The notes under the pieces: generated by a model
Seen by the model: the letters and a program-made list of their open reading frames with translations, nothing else
What the model was told of the DNA's origin: nothing
The model's database searches: none
Assembly: GCA_964617995.1 (NCBI GenBank)
Contig: CAZTXD010000084.1
Span: 1 to 15,612, forward strand
From: CAZTXD01 sp964617995
Lineage (GTDB): Bacteria; Actinomycetota; Acidimicrobiia; Spongiisociales; ZC4RG35
DNA length: 15,612 bases
Direction of reading: 5' to 3'
Shown: positions 13,888-15,612 of the stretch, piece after piece
How positions within the stretch are numbered: the first letter of the stretch is position 1
Layout: every line of letters starts with the position of its first letter
Translations under genes and position numbers: made by a program

Positions 13888-14894
13888 CCCGAAGCCGGCA
13901 GCCCGCCGTCCTCGGGCAGGCCGAGGGCGAGGTTGGCGGCTTGCAGAGCCTGGCCGGCGGCGCCTTTGACCAGGTTGTCGAGGGCGCATTGGACGATGAC
14001 GGCGCCGGTGCGCTCGTCGGCGAAGGCGGTGACCAGAGCCCGGTTGGAGCCGACCACCCACCGGGTCTGGGGAGGCTGGTCGACGACGTCGACGAAAGGA
14101 TCCTTGGCGTAGAAGTCAGAGAGGCACTCCCGGGCAGCTCCCGTGGTGGCCGACCCCCGGGCGGTGACGGTGGCGAGGATGCCACGCTGCATCGGCACCA
14201 GGTGGGGCGTGAACACGAGGCCGTGTCGACCGCCGAGGCGGCTGTCCAAAGCCATCTCGATCTCCGGGCGGTGGCGATGGGTGGTAACCGCGTAGGCCCG
14301 TACTCCTTCGTCGACCGCCCCGAATGTGAGATCGGCCCTCACGGAGCGACCAGCTCCCGACACCCCCGACAGGCAATCCGCCACCACTCCGTCGGCTTCG
14401 ACGAGACCTGCTTCCAGGAGGGGGGTGAGGGCCAGGAGCACTGCGGTGGGGTAGCAACCGGGGGCGGCGATCCCCGTGGCACCCGCCAACTCGAACAGCT
14501 CGGGCAGGCCGTAGACCCATTCCCCCAACTCGTCCGGGTAGGGATGAGGGGCGCCGTAGGCCTCCTGGTAACGCTCGGGACTATCGAGGCGATAGTCGCT
14601 GCCGAGGTCGACGACCACGGCTCCCCGGGCACGCAGCGACCGCGCCAGGTCGGCAGAAGCCCCGTGAGGCAACGCCAGGAAGGCGATGTCGATGTCACCG
14701 GCGGCATCGGCGTCGTTGGAACCCAACGGCCGCTCCCCACCCGCCAGGTGGGGATGAACCTCGCCCAGGAGGCTTCCCTCCTGGGTGTGGGCGCCGAGAT
14801 GCACGAGGCCGAGGGCATCGTGTGCATCTATCAGCTTGATCAGTTCCCCTCCGGCGTAACCCGAGGCGCCGAAGACCGCGGCCTGAAATGACAT
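13875..14894 (-). CDS. argC: N-acetyl-gamma-glutamyl-phosphate reductase
   Basis: A 339-residue NADPH-dependent dehydrogenase that reduces N-acetylglutamyl phosphate to the semialdehyde. The Rossmann motif VFGASGYAGGEL is at residues 7-18, the catalytic cysteine is C147 in APGCYPTA, and the active-site His lies in HRHRPEIE (206-213). VVVDLGSDYRL (93-103) is also typical. It is the first gene of argCJBD and lies 42 bp after pcnA. I chose the ATG at 14894 because it is 6 nt from a TATACT -10 box, which would make the mRNA leaderless. A GTG directly upstream (14897) would add one residue. The stop overlaps argJ. Confidence 0.96.
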   Translation of the reverse strand: MSFQAAVFGASGYAGGELIKLIDAHDALGLVHLGAHTQEGSLLGEVHPHLAGGERPLGSNDADAAGDIDIAFLALPHGASADLARSLRARGAVVVDLGSDYRLDSPERYQEAYGAPHPYPDELGEWVYGLPELFELAGATGIAAPGCYPTAVLLALTPLLEAGLVEADGVVADCLSGVSGAGRSVRADLTFGAVDEGVRAYAVTTHRHRPEIEMALDSRLGGRHGLVFTPHLVPMQRGILATVTARGSATTGAARECLSDFYAKDPFVDVVDQPPQTRWVVGSNRALVTAFADERTGAVIVQCALDNLVKGAAGQALQAANLALGLPEDGGLPASGWMP

Positions 14895-14900
14895 CACAGG

Positions 14901-14906
14901 AGTATA
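14901..14906 (-). promoter_or_regulatory. -10 hexamer of the argC promoter
   Basis: TATACT on the minus strand, one base from TATAAT, directly follows the CGCATATGCG operator core and ends 6 nt before the ATG at 14894, so +1 should be the A of the start codon. The -35 region is poor (TTCTCC at 14925-14930 with an 18-bp spacer). Confidence 0.6.
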
Positions 14907-14920
14907 CGCATATGCGAATA
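14903..14920. promoter_or_regulatory. ArgR operator (ARG box) upstream of argC
   Basis: Read on the minus strand, TATTCGCATATGCGTATA is an 18-bp palindrome with one mismatched pair. Its 10-bp core CGCATATGCG is the same as in the argR box, and both overlap the -10 hexamer in the same way. Binding would repress argC-J-B-D when arginine is plentiful. The 42-bp gap has no room for a second full box next to it. Confidence 0.8.
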
Positions 14921-14936
14921 ACTGGGAGAAACCCGG

Positions 14937-15612
14937 TCAGGCGCGAGTCCCTGGGTCGGGGATCCCCCGTTCCAGGGCGAACTCCCTCACCACCCGATAG
15001 GCCTCCTCCTCCGTGTAGGGGCCGTCGTCGATGCGCTTCTCGAGGAGCAGGTCCATCACCTCCCCCACCAGCGGCCCGGGCTCGATCCCCAGGTAGGACA
15101 TGACGGCCCGGCCGTCGATCGGTGGCCGCAACCGCGCCAGCTCTTCCTCCGCGGCCAGGCGTTCGATCCGCTCCTCCAGCTCGTCGATGCGACGCTGGAT
15201 GGCTCTGGCCCTGCGCTCGTTGCCGGTGGTCACGTCGCAGCGCACCAGCTCGTTGAGACGGTCGAGGAGGTGGCCGGCGTCACGCACGTAGCGGCGCACC
15301 GCCGAGTCGCTCCAACCGAGCTCGAGCGTGTGCGGTCGCAGATGCAGGAGGACGAGCTGCGAGACGTCCGTCACCACCTCCTTCGGGTAGCGCAGGGCGC
15401 GCAACCGATGGCGAGCCATGCGAGCGCCCACCACCTCGTGGTGGTGGAAGGACACGCCGTACGGACCGATCTGACGAGTGTCGGGCTTGCCGATGTCGTG
15501 GAGAAGGGCGGCGAGGCGCAGCACGAGGTCGGGGGAGGTCTTGCCGGTGACGGCCAACGTGTGAGTCAGTACGTCCTTGTGCCGGTGGACGGGGTCCTGT
15601 TCCATCTCGAGG
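14937..15612 (-). CDS. pcnA: CCA tRNA nucleotidyltransferase / poly(A) polymerase-family protein, C-terminal part
   Basis: The frame is open to the right edge, so the 5' end (the nucleotidyltransferase head) is outside the window. About 224 codons are visible. They carry the HD domain that follows the head in actinobacterial PcnA: HRHKDVLTHTL, LRLAALLHDIGKP with the His-Asp pair, VSFHHHEVVGARM, and DVSQLVLLHLR. A helical C-terminal region with SDSAVRRYVRDAG, ELVRCDVTTGNERRA and the terminal GPYTEEEAYRVV comes next. The enzyme adds or repairs the 3' CCA of tRNAs, and the HD domain may remove 3' phosphates. It ends 42 bp before argC, with no visible terminator between them, so some read-through into the arg operon is possible. 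Confidence 0.88.
   Translation of the reverse strand, partial: LEMEQDPVHRHKDVLTHTLAVTGKTSPDLVLRLAALLHDIGKPDTRQIGPYGVSFHHHEVVGARMARHRLRALRYPKEVVTDVSQLVLLHLRPHTLELGWSDSAVRRYVRDAGHLLDRLNELVRCDVTTGNERRARAIQRRIDELEERIERLAAEEELARLRPPIDGRAVMSYLGIEPGPLVGEVMDLLLEKRIDDGPYTEEEAYRVVREFALERGIPDPGTRA

Overview
This is a high-GC stretch of chromosome, by eye roughly two thirds G+C, that looks actinobacterial. The signs are the order argC-J-B-D-...-R-G-H, an actinobacterial-style PcnA tRNA nucleotidyltransferase, and genes that appear to lack Shine-Dalgarno sequences but carry a TANNNT -10 hexamer just before the start codon, as leaderless mRNAs do. A deep-branching or uncultured lineage such as Acidimicrobiia is possible, but the sequence alone cannot fix it. 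All genes except the first lie on the minus strand, so the operon reads from right to left.

Right end (15612 to 10662): the 3' part of pcnA, a 42-bp gap holding an ArgR operator fused to a -10 box, then argC-argJ-argB-argD linked by 4- to 13-bp overlaps. Together these convert glutamate to N-acetylornithine and on to ornithine, with ArgJ recycling the acetyl group. Middle (10620 to 6972): a 651-residue membrane-anchored protein with Asp-box (BNR) repeats, then a second ArgR operator, argR and argG. The usual place of argF (ornithine carbamoyltransferase) between argD and argR is taken by the Asp-box protein, and no argF is present in the window. A 136-bp gap with an unusual array of five heptamers and dyad symmetry separates argG from argH.

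Left part (6835 to 939): argH runs directly into an APC-family amino acid permease (1-nt overlap), a subfamily II-type haloalkane dehalogenase (4-nt gap), a membrane-anchored endonuclease/exonuclease/phosphatase-fold protein and an M24 Xaa-Pro aminopeptidase. The left edge holds one plus-strand gene, an EamA/DMT transporter, whose 3' end overlaps the aminopeptidase tail to tail by 11 bp.

Most of the window is ordinary arginine biosynthesis. I found no convincing new defence or mobile system. The parts most worth following up are the Asp-box protein in the argF slot, the two ArgR operators abutting leaderless promoters, and the heptamer array between argG and argH. There is no gene-free stretch longer than 300 bp, and I saw no tRNA, rRNA, CRISPR or insertion sequence.
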